Shown here: positions 1 to 6,361 of the stretch, in pieces | Numbering within the stretch: position 1 is the stretch's first letter | How the letters are laid out: each line of letters begins with the position of its first letter | Source of the DNA: Clostridiales bacterium | GTDB taxonomy: Bacteria > Bacillota > Clostridia > Peptostreptococcales > Anaerovoracaceae | DNA: 12,483 bases | NCBI GenBank assembly: GCA_009778945.1 | Contig: WRFF01000041.1 | Location: 1 to 12,483, forward strand | Direction of reading: 5' to 3' | Notes under the pieces: model-generated | What the model saw: the letters and a program-made list of their open reading frames with translations, nothing else | Databases searched by the model: none | What the model was told of the DNA's origin: nothing | Position numbers and translations under genes: made by a program

Positions 1-200
1 CCTATCGGGACGATATCGTCACCATCAACCACACCTTTGTGGACGATTCGCTGCGCGGGCAGGGGATTGCCGGAAAACTCATGGAAGAGGCTTACGCGAT
101 GCTGAAGACAGATGGCCGAAAAGCCGTCCTGACCTGTCCCTATGCGATCAAATGGTTCGCGGAGCATCCGGAGAAGAATGATATTGTTGTGGCACTGTGA
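1..200 (+). CDS. GNAT family N-acetyltransferase, YjdJ/NATD1-like (3' end only)
   Basis: The 5' end lies outside the window; the visible frame starts at base 3 and ends at the TGA at 198-200, giving the last 65 residues. It contains the acetyl-CoA binding element of GNAT enzymes, written here as DDSLRGQGIAGKLMEEA (the R/Q-x-x-G-x-A/G loop and following helix). The ending, with CPYAIKWFAEHPE close to the C-terminus, is typical of the small one-domain YjdJ/NATD1-type GNAT proteins of about 90-100 residues. These are cytoplasmic and their substrate is generally unknown, so none can be assigned. A compact intrinsic terminator follows 11 nt after the stop, so this is the last gene of its transcript. 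The family call rests on the motif and the C-terminal pattern. Confidence 0.8.
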   Translation, partial: YRDDIVTINHTFVDDSLRGQGIAGKLMEEAYAMLKTDGRKAVLTCPYAIKWFAEHPEKNDIVVAL

Positions 201-211
201 CACCGCACAAC

Positions 212-239
212 AAAAGGCGGTCCGGTGAGGCCGCCTTTT
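212..239 (+). terminator. Intrinsic terminator of the GNAT gene
   Basis: A perfect 9-bp inverted repeat, AAAAGGCGG (212-220) and CCGCCTTTT (231-239), surrounds a 10-nt loop that can add a short CC/GG pairing. The stem ends in a T run on the plus strand. It lies directly after the stop codon at 200. The A run on the 5' side means it could also act weakly on minus-strand transcripts. Confidence 0.8.
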
Positions 240-253
240 AAGAAAAGTGAAAA

Positions 254-287
254 CTTTTCGGGGAAACCGGGCGGAATCCCCGAAAAG
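254..287 (-). terminator. Intrinsic terminator of the rubrerythrin gene
   Basis: A perfect 11-bp inverted repeat, CTTTTCGGGGA (254-264) and TCCCCGAAAAG (277-287), has a 12-nt loop. Read on the minus strand it is followed by TTTT (complement of 250-253). It starts 12 nt after the rubrerythrin stop codon, so it is well placed to end that gene. Together with the hairpin at 212-239 it insulates the two convergent genes. Confidence 0.85.
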
Positions 288-298
288 CTGTCTTCACA

Positions 299-835
299 TC
301 AGTATGTGATCGCGTCAATTTCGAAAAACGCTTGCGGGTGCTTGCAAGCCGGGCATTCCTTTACGGCTTTCGTACCCGTGTATTTGAAACCGCAGTTGCT
401 GCATTTCCAGACGACGGGCTCGCTGCGTTCAAAGACCGCGCCGGTCTCGATATTTTCTTTGAGTTTCAGATAACGTTCTTCGTGGCTCTTTTCGATCTTG
501 CCCACATTTTCAAATTGAAGCGCAATCTCATCAAAACCTTCTTCATGGGCTTCCTTCGCCATGCGCGCGTACATATCGGTCCACTCAAAATGCTCTCCGG
601 CCGCCGCATCGGTGAGATTTTCTGTCGTCGTGCCGACGCCGTGGAAATGTTTGAACCAAAGTTCCGCATGCTCTTTCTCGTTGCCTGCTGTCTCCGCAAA
701 GATATTGGATATCTGCCGATAGCCTTCCGACGCCGCCTGCGACGAGTAGAACGTGTATTTGTTGCGCGCCTGTGACTCTCCCGCGAACGCATCCATCAAA
801 TTCTTTTCTGTTTTTGTGCCTTTTAAATCCTTCAT
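299..835 (-). CDS. rbr: Rubrerythrin
   Basis: This is a 178-residue rubrerythrin, the cytoplasmic non-heme di-iron peroxidase that reduces hydrogen peroxide in anaerobes, with electrons from reduced rubredoxin or NADH-linked partners. Residues 1 to about 135 form the ferritin-like four-helix domain: the first ligand Glu20 is in GESQARNKY, the E-x-x-H pair is Glu53/His56 (NEKEHAE), and a second set lies in EGFDEIA and KIEKSHEERY. Residues 140-178 form the rubredoxin-like domain with paired C-x-x-C motifs at Cys145/Cys148 and Cys161/Cys164, which bind one iron. The length fits the short rubrerythrin type. The start ATG (835-833) has a GGAGG at 853-849, with a rather long spacing of 13 nt. The gene is monocistronic, divergent from the CapD-like gene, and has its own promoter and terminator. 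No PerR box was recognised. Confidence 0.96.
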   Translation of the reverse strand: MKDLKGTKTEKNLMDAFAGESQARNKYTFYSSQAASEGYRQISNIFAETAGNEKEHAELWFKHFHGVGTTTENLTDAAAGEHFEWTDMYARMAKEAHEEGFDEIALQFENVGKIEKSHEERYLKLKENIETGAVFERSEPVVWKCSNCGFKYTGTKAVKECPACKHPQAFFEIDAITY

Positions 836-890
836 AATATTTATATACCTCCATAGTTATAAAACTGTAACGGACAAATGTATTGCTATT

Positions 891-919
891 ATTTTATCAA
901 AACAATCGTCAATACTCAA
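891..919 (-). promoter_or_regulatory. Predicted sigma-A type promoter of rubrerythrin
   Basis: On the minus strand, TTGAGT (919-914) and TAAAAT (896-891) are separated by exactly 17 nt. They match the -35 and -10 consensus at 4 of 6 and 5 of 6 positions. The predicted transcript would start near base 884 and give a leader of about 50 nt before the ATG at 835. No clear operator dyad was seen over it. Confidence 0.5.
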
Positions 920-966
920 GTTCGTTGACGTTTTGCTTGCGCTTTTATGACATTTGCCGAATTTCG

Positions 967-996
967 TTGAAAGGATGAAAGCAGACGAAATACAAT
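967..996 (+). promoter_or_regulatory. Predicted promoter giving a leaderless transcript for the CapD-like gene
   Basis: TTGAAA (967-972) and TACAAT (991-996) are separated by 18 nt and match consensus at 4-5 of 6 and 5 of 6 positions. If transcription starts 7 nt after the last base of the -10 box, it starts at 1003, the G of the GTG start codon. No Shine-Dalgarno sequence lies in the 12 nt before the GTG, which agrees with a leaderless message. A weaker alternative -35 is TTGACG at 925-930, but it has no good partner. Confidence 0.45.
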
Positions 997-1002
997 AATT
1001 TC

Positions 1003-2928
1003 GTGGCAAAGTCGATTATCAAATATCTGATCGCGGATTTTATCGCGTTCAACCTCTCCTACCTGTTCGCGTTCCTGCTTGCGGACGTGGCGGCGCCGGG
1101 CGCCGCAAATGCCGGCAGCGCTATGCTGCGCTATTTTTCCGATTTTCCGAGAGGATTTCTGATCCTGATTTTATTGAAAATCGCCGTCTTTTTTGCGGCG
1201 TCCGTTTACCGTATCCTGTTTGAATATGCGGATCGGCGGGATTACCGCCGGATTGCCTACGCGGTTGCCTGTGCGACCTTAGCCGCCGTTACGGGCGCGG
1301 CGCTCTTTGGGTTTTCGCCCGCTGTCTCCGGTTTGTTTGTACTCTTCTCTTTTCTCTTTGATTTTGTATTTATTTTTGGCGTGCGCATCGCGCAGGTACT
1401 TTCACCCCGAAGCGGGCGGACCGCCGCCGGCCGTTTTCGTCCGACCGTCCGCCGGCCGGTTCGGCGCGTGATGATTGTCGGGACAGCGGCGGCCGCGGCT
1501 GAGCTGATCGATGAAATGCAAAAAGACGAAAGCTTGCGGATGCGCCCGGAGATTTTTGTGGACGAAAACAGCGAGCATGAAGGCGCCATGCTGCTCGGCG
1601 TCGAGACGGTCCACGGACGCAGGGATATCCGGATTTTGGCGAGGCGCCGTCAAATCGACGAGATTTTGATCGCAAATCCCGGCGCAGGCCGGCAGCAGAC
1701 TGCGGCGGTACTGCGCGAATGCGTGAAGACCCGGTGCCGTCTGCGGCAGCTTCCGACGGGACGGGGGCGCGGGCTCCGGGGCCGCGAGGAGCAGCAGATC
1801 CGGATCGACGATTTTGTCCGGCCGGATATTTCGGATTTTTTCGGACGGGACCGGCCTCATGTCGACCAAAAGGAAATCGGGGAGCAGATACGCGGACGCG
1901 TTGTGCTCGTGACCGGAGGCGCAGGCGCGTACGGTTCGGAACTCTGCCGGCAAATCATACGTTACAAACCGCGCCGCCTGATCGCGCTTGACGCCGACGA
2001 AGACGCGCTGACGCTGCTCGCTTCCGAGATCGACCAGATTTCCGTTTCGCCGCATGAGCCGGGAGATCCCGAGTTTCGCGCTGTGATTGCGAATATCCGT
2101 GACGCGGAAACGATGCGGCGCGTATTCTCGGCATTCCGACCGCATCTCGTCTTTCACGCGGCGGAGCTCAAACAGATATCACTCGGGCAGACAAATCCTC
2201 GTGAAACTTTTTTGACGGATGTGGTGGGGATGCAGATTTGCGCAGATCTCGCCGAAGAGTTTGCGGCACGCAAATTTCTGCTTGCTTCAACGAGGCGGGC
2301 CCGTTCGCCTGTCGGCGTCACGGCTGCCTGCAAACGCACTGCGGAAATGTATATCCTCGAAAAAAACGAGAAATCCCGCGCGGCTTTTGCGGCGGTGCGT
2401 TTCCCCAATTTGATCGAAGCGCGCGGCAATGTGATTGCCGTGTTTGCAAAGCAGATCGCCGCCGGCGGGCCGCTTACAATCAGCGATAAAGATCTGACGC
2501 GCGAATTTGTAAGCGCTGAGGAGACGGCGCTCCTGACGCTTCAGGCCGCGGCTGTCGCGGAAGGCGGCGAAGTCTTTGAGATCGGGCCGGGCGAACCGGT
2601 CGGCATTCATACGCTTGCGGAAGCGATGATTCGCTTTTCCGGCGCGATCCCCTATGAAGATATCGATATTGTTATCACGCAGCTCAGGCCGGGCGAACGT
2701 CTCTTCGAAGATTTGAGCCCGGGACAGCTTGCGCCGGTGTCGGACCGGCTGTGGCGGCAGACGCAGGAGATCGGGCAGCTTCCGCCCTGGCCGGAACGTT
2801 GGTACCAAAACCCGGCGGCGATGGACGACGCGGCAGTCGTAGCGCTGCTCGGACGCATCTTTCCGGCCCACGGCGGACCGCAGCCGCCCGGATCCGCGAC
2901 GCGCGGCATAAAGATCGAAAACGAATGA
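1003..2928 (+). CDS. Membrane-anchored nucleotide-sugar dehydratase/epimerase of the CapD/EpsC/PglF family, with altered active-site motif
   Basis: The 641-residue protein has the family layout: four N-terminal membrane segments (about residues 5-27, 48-70, 82-104 and 106-130), a CoA-binding-like Rossmann domain starting near 153, and an SDR domain from about 285. Family members usually convert UDP-GlcNAc to 4-keto-6-deoxy sugars for surface polysaccharide or glycan synthesis. The SDR cofactor loop is intact (T304-G-G-A-G-A-Y-G311), as is the late R-P-G-E-R motif. The catalytic stretch, normally STDKAVNPTNVMGATKR, reads STRRARSPVGVTAACKR at 429-445: the Asp-Lys pair is Arg-Arg, the Met/Tyr position is Thr440, and only Lys444 is kept. 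The first Rossmann loop (V-G160-T-A-A-A-A) has also lost its glycine pattern. The only in-frame start before the hydrophobic N-terminus is GTG 1003, after an in-frame stop. No glycosyltransferase gene is adjacent. The family is certain; catalytic activity is doubtful. Confidence 0.9.
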   Translation: MAKSIIKYLIADFIAFNLSYLFAFLLADVAAPGAANAGSAMLRYFSDFPRGFLILILLKIAVFFAASVYRILFEYADRRDYRRIAYAVACATLAAVTGAALFGFSPAVSGLFVLFSFLFDFVFIFGVRIAQVLSPRSGRTAAGRFRPTVRRPVRRVMIVGTAAAAAELIDEMQKDESLRMRPEIFVDENSEHEGAMLLGVETVHGRRDIRILARRRQIDEILIANPGAGRQQTAAVLRECVKTRCRLRQLPTGRGRGLRGREEQQIRIDDFVRPDISDFFGRDRPHVDQKEIGEQIRGRVVLVTGGAGAYGSELCRQIIRYKPRRLIALDADEDALTLLASEIDQISVSPHEPGDPEFRAVIANIRDAETMRRVFSAFRPHLVFHAAELKQISLGQTNPRETFLTDVVGMQICADLAEEFAARKFLLASTRRARSPVGVTAACKRTAEMYILEKNEKSRAAFAAVRFPNLIEARGNVIAVFAKQIAAGGPLTISDKDLTREFVSAEETALLTLQAAAVAEGGEVFEIGPGEPVGIHTLAEAMIRFSGAIPYEDIDIVITQLRPGERLFEDLSPGQLAPVSDRLWRQTQEIGQLPPWPERWYQNPAAMDDAAVVALLGRIFPAHGGPQPPGSATRGIKIENE

Positions 2929-3027
2929 GGAAGCGCTGATTAAAGCCCCGTGCCTCTATAGAGAATAAGTAAAGAAAAATAAAATAAGATAATTATAACA
3001 ATATACGGATTGAGAGGAGAAACGAAG

Positions 3028-4278
3028 ATGGAAAAGCTGCGGATCGAATATGAAACGGACAGCGCGCTTATGGCACGCGCCAAGGCGCTTTCCGGCGCGG
3101 CGGACGATGCGGCGGCGCGGCTCTACGAAGGCGGATTGGATTTTACGGGCTGGGTGAATTATGCGGCGCGGTTTCCGGAGGCGGAACTTTCACGCATCGA
3201 AAAGACCGCCGCAGAGATCGCGGGAAAATGCGACGCCCTTGTGGTGATCGGCATCGGCGGCTCCTATTTAGGCGCGCGGGCCGCTCTTTCGTTCATCGAC
3301 CGGGAGGATTCCAAAAGCCCCGGCGTTTGGCCGGAAGCTTTCTTTGCGGGTTTCAATCTTTCGGGAACCTATCATCAGCGGCTGCTTCGGGAACTTCGGA
3401 ACAGAGAGCTCTGCGTGATCGTGATCAGCAAGTCTGGCGGCACGCTCGAGCCGAGCGCTGCTTTCGCTGTGTTCAAGGGCCTTCTTATCGAAAAATACGG
3501 GCGTGAAGAAGCGTGCCGCCGCATCTATGCCGTCACCGACGCCAAATCCGGCAAGCTCAAAGCGGAAGCCGATCAAAACGGCTACGAATCCTTTGTGCTG
3601 CCGTCGGATATCGGCGGACGCTATTCGGTGCTCTCGCCGGTCGGTTTGCTTCCGATCGCGGCAGCCGGCATCGATATCCGGCAGATGCTCGCGGGCGCGG
3701 CCGGCGCGGAGGCGCCGGAACTCCGGGCGTTCGCGAAGGAGTTCGCTTGTGTGCGCGCGGCGCTGGAACAGGAGAAGGTTGTGGAGACCTTTGCCTATTT
3801 TGATCCGTCGGTCGAGGATTTCGCCGGCTGGGCGCAGCAGCTCTTCGGGGAGAGCGAGGGCAAAGACGGCCGCGGCGCGCTGCCCGTCGCCGTTTCGTTC
3901 AGCCGCGACCTGCATTCGCTCGGACAGTTTTTCCAGGACGGTCGCCAGATCTTTTATGAAACGATGCTTTTCGTGGAAAATCCGACGCTTGACATCACGA
4001 TCCAAAACGAGGATGCGGCGGACGTGTCGGGCCGCAGCTACAGTGAGTTTAACCGCGCCGTGCTCGAAGGGGTGACGCGCGCGCACCGCGCCGCGCAGAT
4101 CCCGATCATCCGCGTGCTGATCCCTCAAAACAGCGCGTATGCTTTCGGTCAGCTCGTCTATGTCTTTGAGCTCTGCTGTGCCGTTACAGGCCTGCTTATG
4201 GGGGTCAATCCCTTTGATCAGCCGGGCGTCGAAGCGTACAAAAAAGGGATGTTGGAATACCTGGCAGCCGCCAAATGA
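3028..4278 (+). CDS. pgi: Glucose-6-phosphate isomerase
   Basis: This cytoplasmic enzyme interconverts glucose 6-phosphate and fructose 6-phosphate in glycolysis and gluconeogenesis. From ATG 3028 it has 416 residues, somewhat shorter than the roughly 450 of the Bacillus-type enzyme because the N-terminus is compact. Visible features are the phosphate-binding GIGGSYLGAR (75-84), the PGI signature DIGGRYSVLSPVG, the acid/base Glu275 in FGESEGK, His296 in RDLHSLGQ, and the C-terminal signature FDQPGVEAYKKGM with Lys405. All catalytic residues are present. AGGAG at 3015-3019 lies 8 nt before ATG 3028; an in-frame TTG at 3010 would add six residues but overlaps that site, so it was rejected. The 99-bp upstream gap is very AT-rich (about 2960-3006) and contains the palindrome CTCTATAGAG (2954-2963), but no convincing -35/-10 pair. 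No terminator follows. Confidence 0.97.
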   Translation: MEKLRIEYETDSALMARAKALSGAADDAAARLYEGGLDFTGWVNYAARFPEAELSRIEKTAAEIAGKCDALVVIGIGGSYLGARAALSFIDREDSKSPGVWPEAFFAGFNLSGTYHQRLLRELRNRELCVIVISKSGGTLEPSAAFAVFKGLLIEKYGREEACRRIYAVTDAKSGKLKAEADQNGYESFVLPSDIGGRYSVLSPVGLLPIAAAGIDIRQMLAGAAGAEAPELRAFAKEFACVRAALEQEKVVETFAYFDPSVEDFAGWAQQLFGESEGKDGRGALPVAVSFSRDLHSLGQFFQDGRQIFYETMLFVENPTLDITIQNEDAADVSGRSYSEFNRAVLEGVTRAHRAAQIPIIRVLIPQNSAYAFGQLVYVFELCCAVTGLLMGVNPFDQPGVEAYKKGMLEYLAAAK

Positions 4279-4305
4279 CGGTTGCTTTGGATGTGAAAGA
4301 TTTTA

Positions 4306-4334
4306 TGGATTATTTCATCCGGTGATGGTACAAT
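4306..4334 (+). promoter_or_regulatory. Possible extended -10 promoter of the hbd-LCP-fumC run
   Basis: TACAAT (4329-4334) matches the -10 consensus at 5 of 6 positions and is preceded by T-G-G at 4326-4328, an extended -10 element. The -35 partner 17 nt upstream (TGGATT, 4306-4311) is poor, which is common for extended -10 promoters. The predicted start near 4341 gives a leader of about 56 nt. That leader contains an imperfect inverted repeat (TCCTGC 4341-4346, GCAGGA 4371-4376) without a T run. Confidence 0.4.
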
Positions 4335-4396
4335 AAAAAGTCCTGCGGGATTTAGATTCAGTACTTTCCGGCAGGAAGGCGAAACAGGAATCAGAA

Positions 4397-5257
4397 ATGG
4401 AGAAAATGATGATTAAAAAAATCGGAGTGATTGGCGCCGGAACAATGGGCGCGGGAATTATTCAAGTCGTCGCGCAAGGCGGCTACGATGTTGTCTATAC
4501 GGATCTGTTTGAAGCGGCGATTGAAAAAGGCTACGCGCTGATTGAAAAGAACCTGTCCAAACTCGTCGAAAAGGGAAAGATCACGGCGGCGGATAAGGGC
4601 CAGACGCTCGGCCGCATCCATCACGACAAAGAACTTTCTGTCGTAAAGGACGCAGATCTCATTATCGAAGCTATCTACGAAAATCTTGACGTCAAAAAGC
4701 AGCTCTTTGCGGATCTCGATAAGCTGACGGGTCCGGACACGATCCTCTGCTCCAATACGAGCGCTTTTTCCATCACGGAGATCGCGAATGCGACAAGCCG
4801 GCCCGACAAGGTTATCGGGATGCATTTTTTCAACCCGGCGCCAATGATGAAACTCGTGGAGGTGATTCGGGGACTGAAGACCAGCGCCGATACGGAGGCT
4901 GCCGTTATGGCGGCGGCGGCGCAGATGGGCAAGACCGCCGTAAAGGTGCAGGAAGCGCCCGGCTTCGTCGTGAACCGCATTCTGATCCCGATGGTCAACG
5001 AAGGCATCGGAATCTACGCGGAAGGCGTTGCGACGGCGGAAGATATCGACGAGGCGATGAAACTCGGCGCGAACCATCCGATGGGGCCGCTTGCGCTCGG
5101 CGATCTTGTGGGGCTTGATGTCTGCCTCGCAATCATGGAGACACTTTACAGCGAAACAGGCGATCCGAAATACAGGCCGCATCCGCTTCTCAAGAAAATG
5201 GTGCGCGGGGGCAAGCTCGGACGCAAGAGCGGAGAAGGATTCTTCGTTTATAATTAG
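4397..5257 (+). CDS. hbd: 3-hydroxybutyryl-CoA dehydrogenase (3-hydroxyacyl-CoA dehydrogenase family)
   Basis: The 286-residue protein has the compact single-function form of the butyrate-pathway enzyme, which reduces acetoacetyl-CoA to 3-hydroxybutyryl-CoA with NAD(P)H in the cytoplasm. The N-terminal Rossmann domain has GAGTMGAG (13-20). The catalytic His143 is in GMHFFNPAP and its partner Glu155 in KLVEVIRG. PGFVVNRIL opens the C-terminal helical dimerisation domain, which ends with the usual GRKSGEGFFVYN. Three close ATGs are possible: 4397 (AGGAA at 4386-4390, spacing about 7), 4406 and 4409 (GGAG at 4399-4402); 4409 gives the more typical MIKKIGVIG start. The other butyrate genes (thl, crt, bcd, etfAB) are not in the window. 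The next gene starts 23 nt later and is probably co-transcribed. Confidence 0.93.
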   Translation: MEKMMIKKIGVIGAGTMGAGIIQVVAQGGYDVVYTDLFEAAIEKGYALIEKNLSKLVEKGKITAADKGQTLGRIHHDKELSVVKDADLIIEAIYENLDVKKQLFADLDKLTGPDTILCSNTSAFSITEIANATSRPDKVIGMHFFNPAPMMKLVEVIRGLKTSADTEAAVMAAAAQMGKTAVKVQEAPGFVVNRILIPMVNEGIGIYAEGVATAEDIDEAMKLGANHPMGPLALGDLVGLDVCLAIMETLYSETGDPKYRPHPLLKKMVRGGKLGRKSGEGFFVYN

Positions 5258-5280
5258 AAGGGCGGAGAGAAAGGGGTATT

Positions 5281-6348
5281 ATGGCAGACGGAACCGCGGT
5301 AGCGGCAAGAAGAAAAAGAGGGCAGAAAAAAAGCAGCTTTCTGAAAGTTTTCGTGCTCACTTTGGTGATTGCGATTATCGCGGGTACAGTCGGGATAATC
5401 CTGGTTGACAACTATTTGAACAAACCGATTATGGACAAAAGCAACGGCGGGCTGATCGGCGTGACGGACCCACTGCCGGTAACGGCGGAAAATATGGAGA
5501 TCCTCGTGCCGGCCAGCGGCATGTACCAAACGGAATTCGCGGACAGCAAACGCGTCAACATCCTGCTTCTGGGCAATACGGACGAGGTACTTACCGATAC
5601 GATCATGCTCCTCAGCATCGATCCCGAAAGCAAGCGCGTCGATATCATCTCAGTGCCGCGCGACACCTATTATCCGCGGGAAGGCTATGGCGCGAGCTGG
5701 CTCAAGCTCAACGCGGTTTTCAAGGATATAAAGACGGGCAAGGGGGATCCGATGGCTTCCTGTCAGGCGGTCAGCGATATTCTTGGCGGTTGTCCGATCA
5801 ATTATTACGCGGTCTGCAGCTATGACGGCGTTTCAGCGATTATAAATTCAATGGGCGGCGTACCGTATGACGTGCCGATGGATATGGACTATGTCTCTGT
5901 GAGCCAAAACCTCTATATCCATCTGAAAGCCGGCCAGCAGGTGCTTGACGGCGACCATGCGGTGCAGTATCTGCGCTTCCGCGAAGGGTACACGAACGGG
6001 GACATCGGACGCGTTCAGGCGCAGCAGGCTTTTGTAAAAGCTACGATCAAGCAGGCGATGAAGATCAACAATATCCTGCCGGTGGCGAACGCAGTGGTAA
6101 ACAACGTCGATTCGCGCATCACGCTGAACAATGTGCGGTATCTCGTGCAGGCTTCTCAGGGCATGTCAATGGACAATGTGCACTCGACGATTCTGCCCGG
6201 CGTACCCCAGATGATCGGCGGGCTGTCGTTCTATATGCCTGCGGATTCGGCGACGATCCAGCAGATGATGCATGATATTTACGCACCGCCGGCTCCGGCT
6301 CCGGCCGCCGGCAGTTCGGGAGCGTCCGGTACGACGGCCGCGCAATAA
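5281..6348 (+). CDS. LytR-CpsA-Psr (LCP) family cell-wall glycopolymer ligase
   Basis: LCP proteins move lipid-linked anionic polymers or polysaccharides onto peptidoglycan on the outer face of the membrane. This 355-residue member has a basic cytoplasmic tail, one membrane segment at about residues 20-43, and an extracellular LCP domain from about 95 to 275. The domain shows the conserved polyprenyl-phosphate and metal contacts: Asp106 in LTDTIML, Arg127/Asp128 in VPRDTYY, Arg232 and Arg234 in YLRFREGY, and D241-I-G-R244 followed by QAQQAFVK. The C-terminus (about 330-355) is a Pro/Ala/Ser/Gly-rich tail. The start ATG 5281 has AAGGGG at 5271-5276, only 4 nt away. It lies 23 nt after hbd and 13 nt before fumC. 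Which polymer it attaches cannot be told; the CapD-like gene at 1003 is a possible but distant partner. Confidence 0.92.
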   Translation: MADGTAVAARRKRGQKKSSFLKVFVLTLVIAIIAGTVGIILVDNYLNKPIMDKSNGGLIGVTDPLPVTAENMEILVPASGMYQTEFADSKRVNILLLGNTDEVLTDTIMLLSIDPESKRVDIISVPRDTYYPREGYGASWLKLNAVFKDIKTGKGDPMASCQAVSDILGGCPINYYAVCSYDGVSAIINSMGGVPYDVPMDMDYVSVSQNLYIHLKAGQQVLDGDHAVQYLRFREGYTNGDIGRVQAQQAFVKATIKQAMKINNILPVANAVVNNVDSRITLNNVRYLVQASQGMSMDNVHSTILPGVPQMIGGLSFYMPADSATIQQMMHDIYAPPAPAPAAGSSGASGTTAAQ

Positions 6349-6361
6349 ATACCCGCATAAA

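Noticed and set aside
3010..3027. TTG start for pgi six codons upstream
   Set aside because: It overlaps the AGGAG ribosome binding site that is correctly spaced for ATG 3028.
3268..4128. Minus-strand open frame of 286 codons opposite pgi
   Set aside because: Shadow of pgi, whose catalytic residues and signatures are all present on the plus strand.
4341..4376. Imperfect inverted repeat before hbd considered as pgi terminator
   Set aside because: Six pairs, a mismatch and a 24-nt interval with no T run make a terminator unlikely.
6272..6361. Upstream extension of fumC by 30 codons
   Set aside because: It overlaps the LCP gene and adds Arg/Pro-rich residues absent from class II fumarases; ATG 6362 gives the standard N-terminus.
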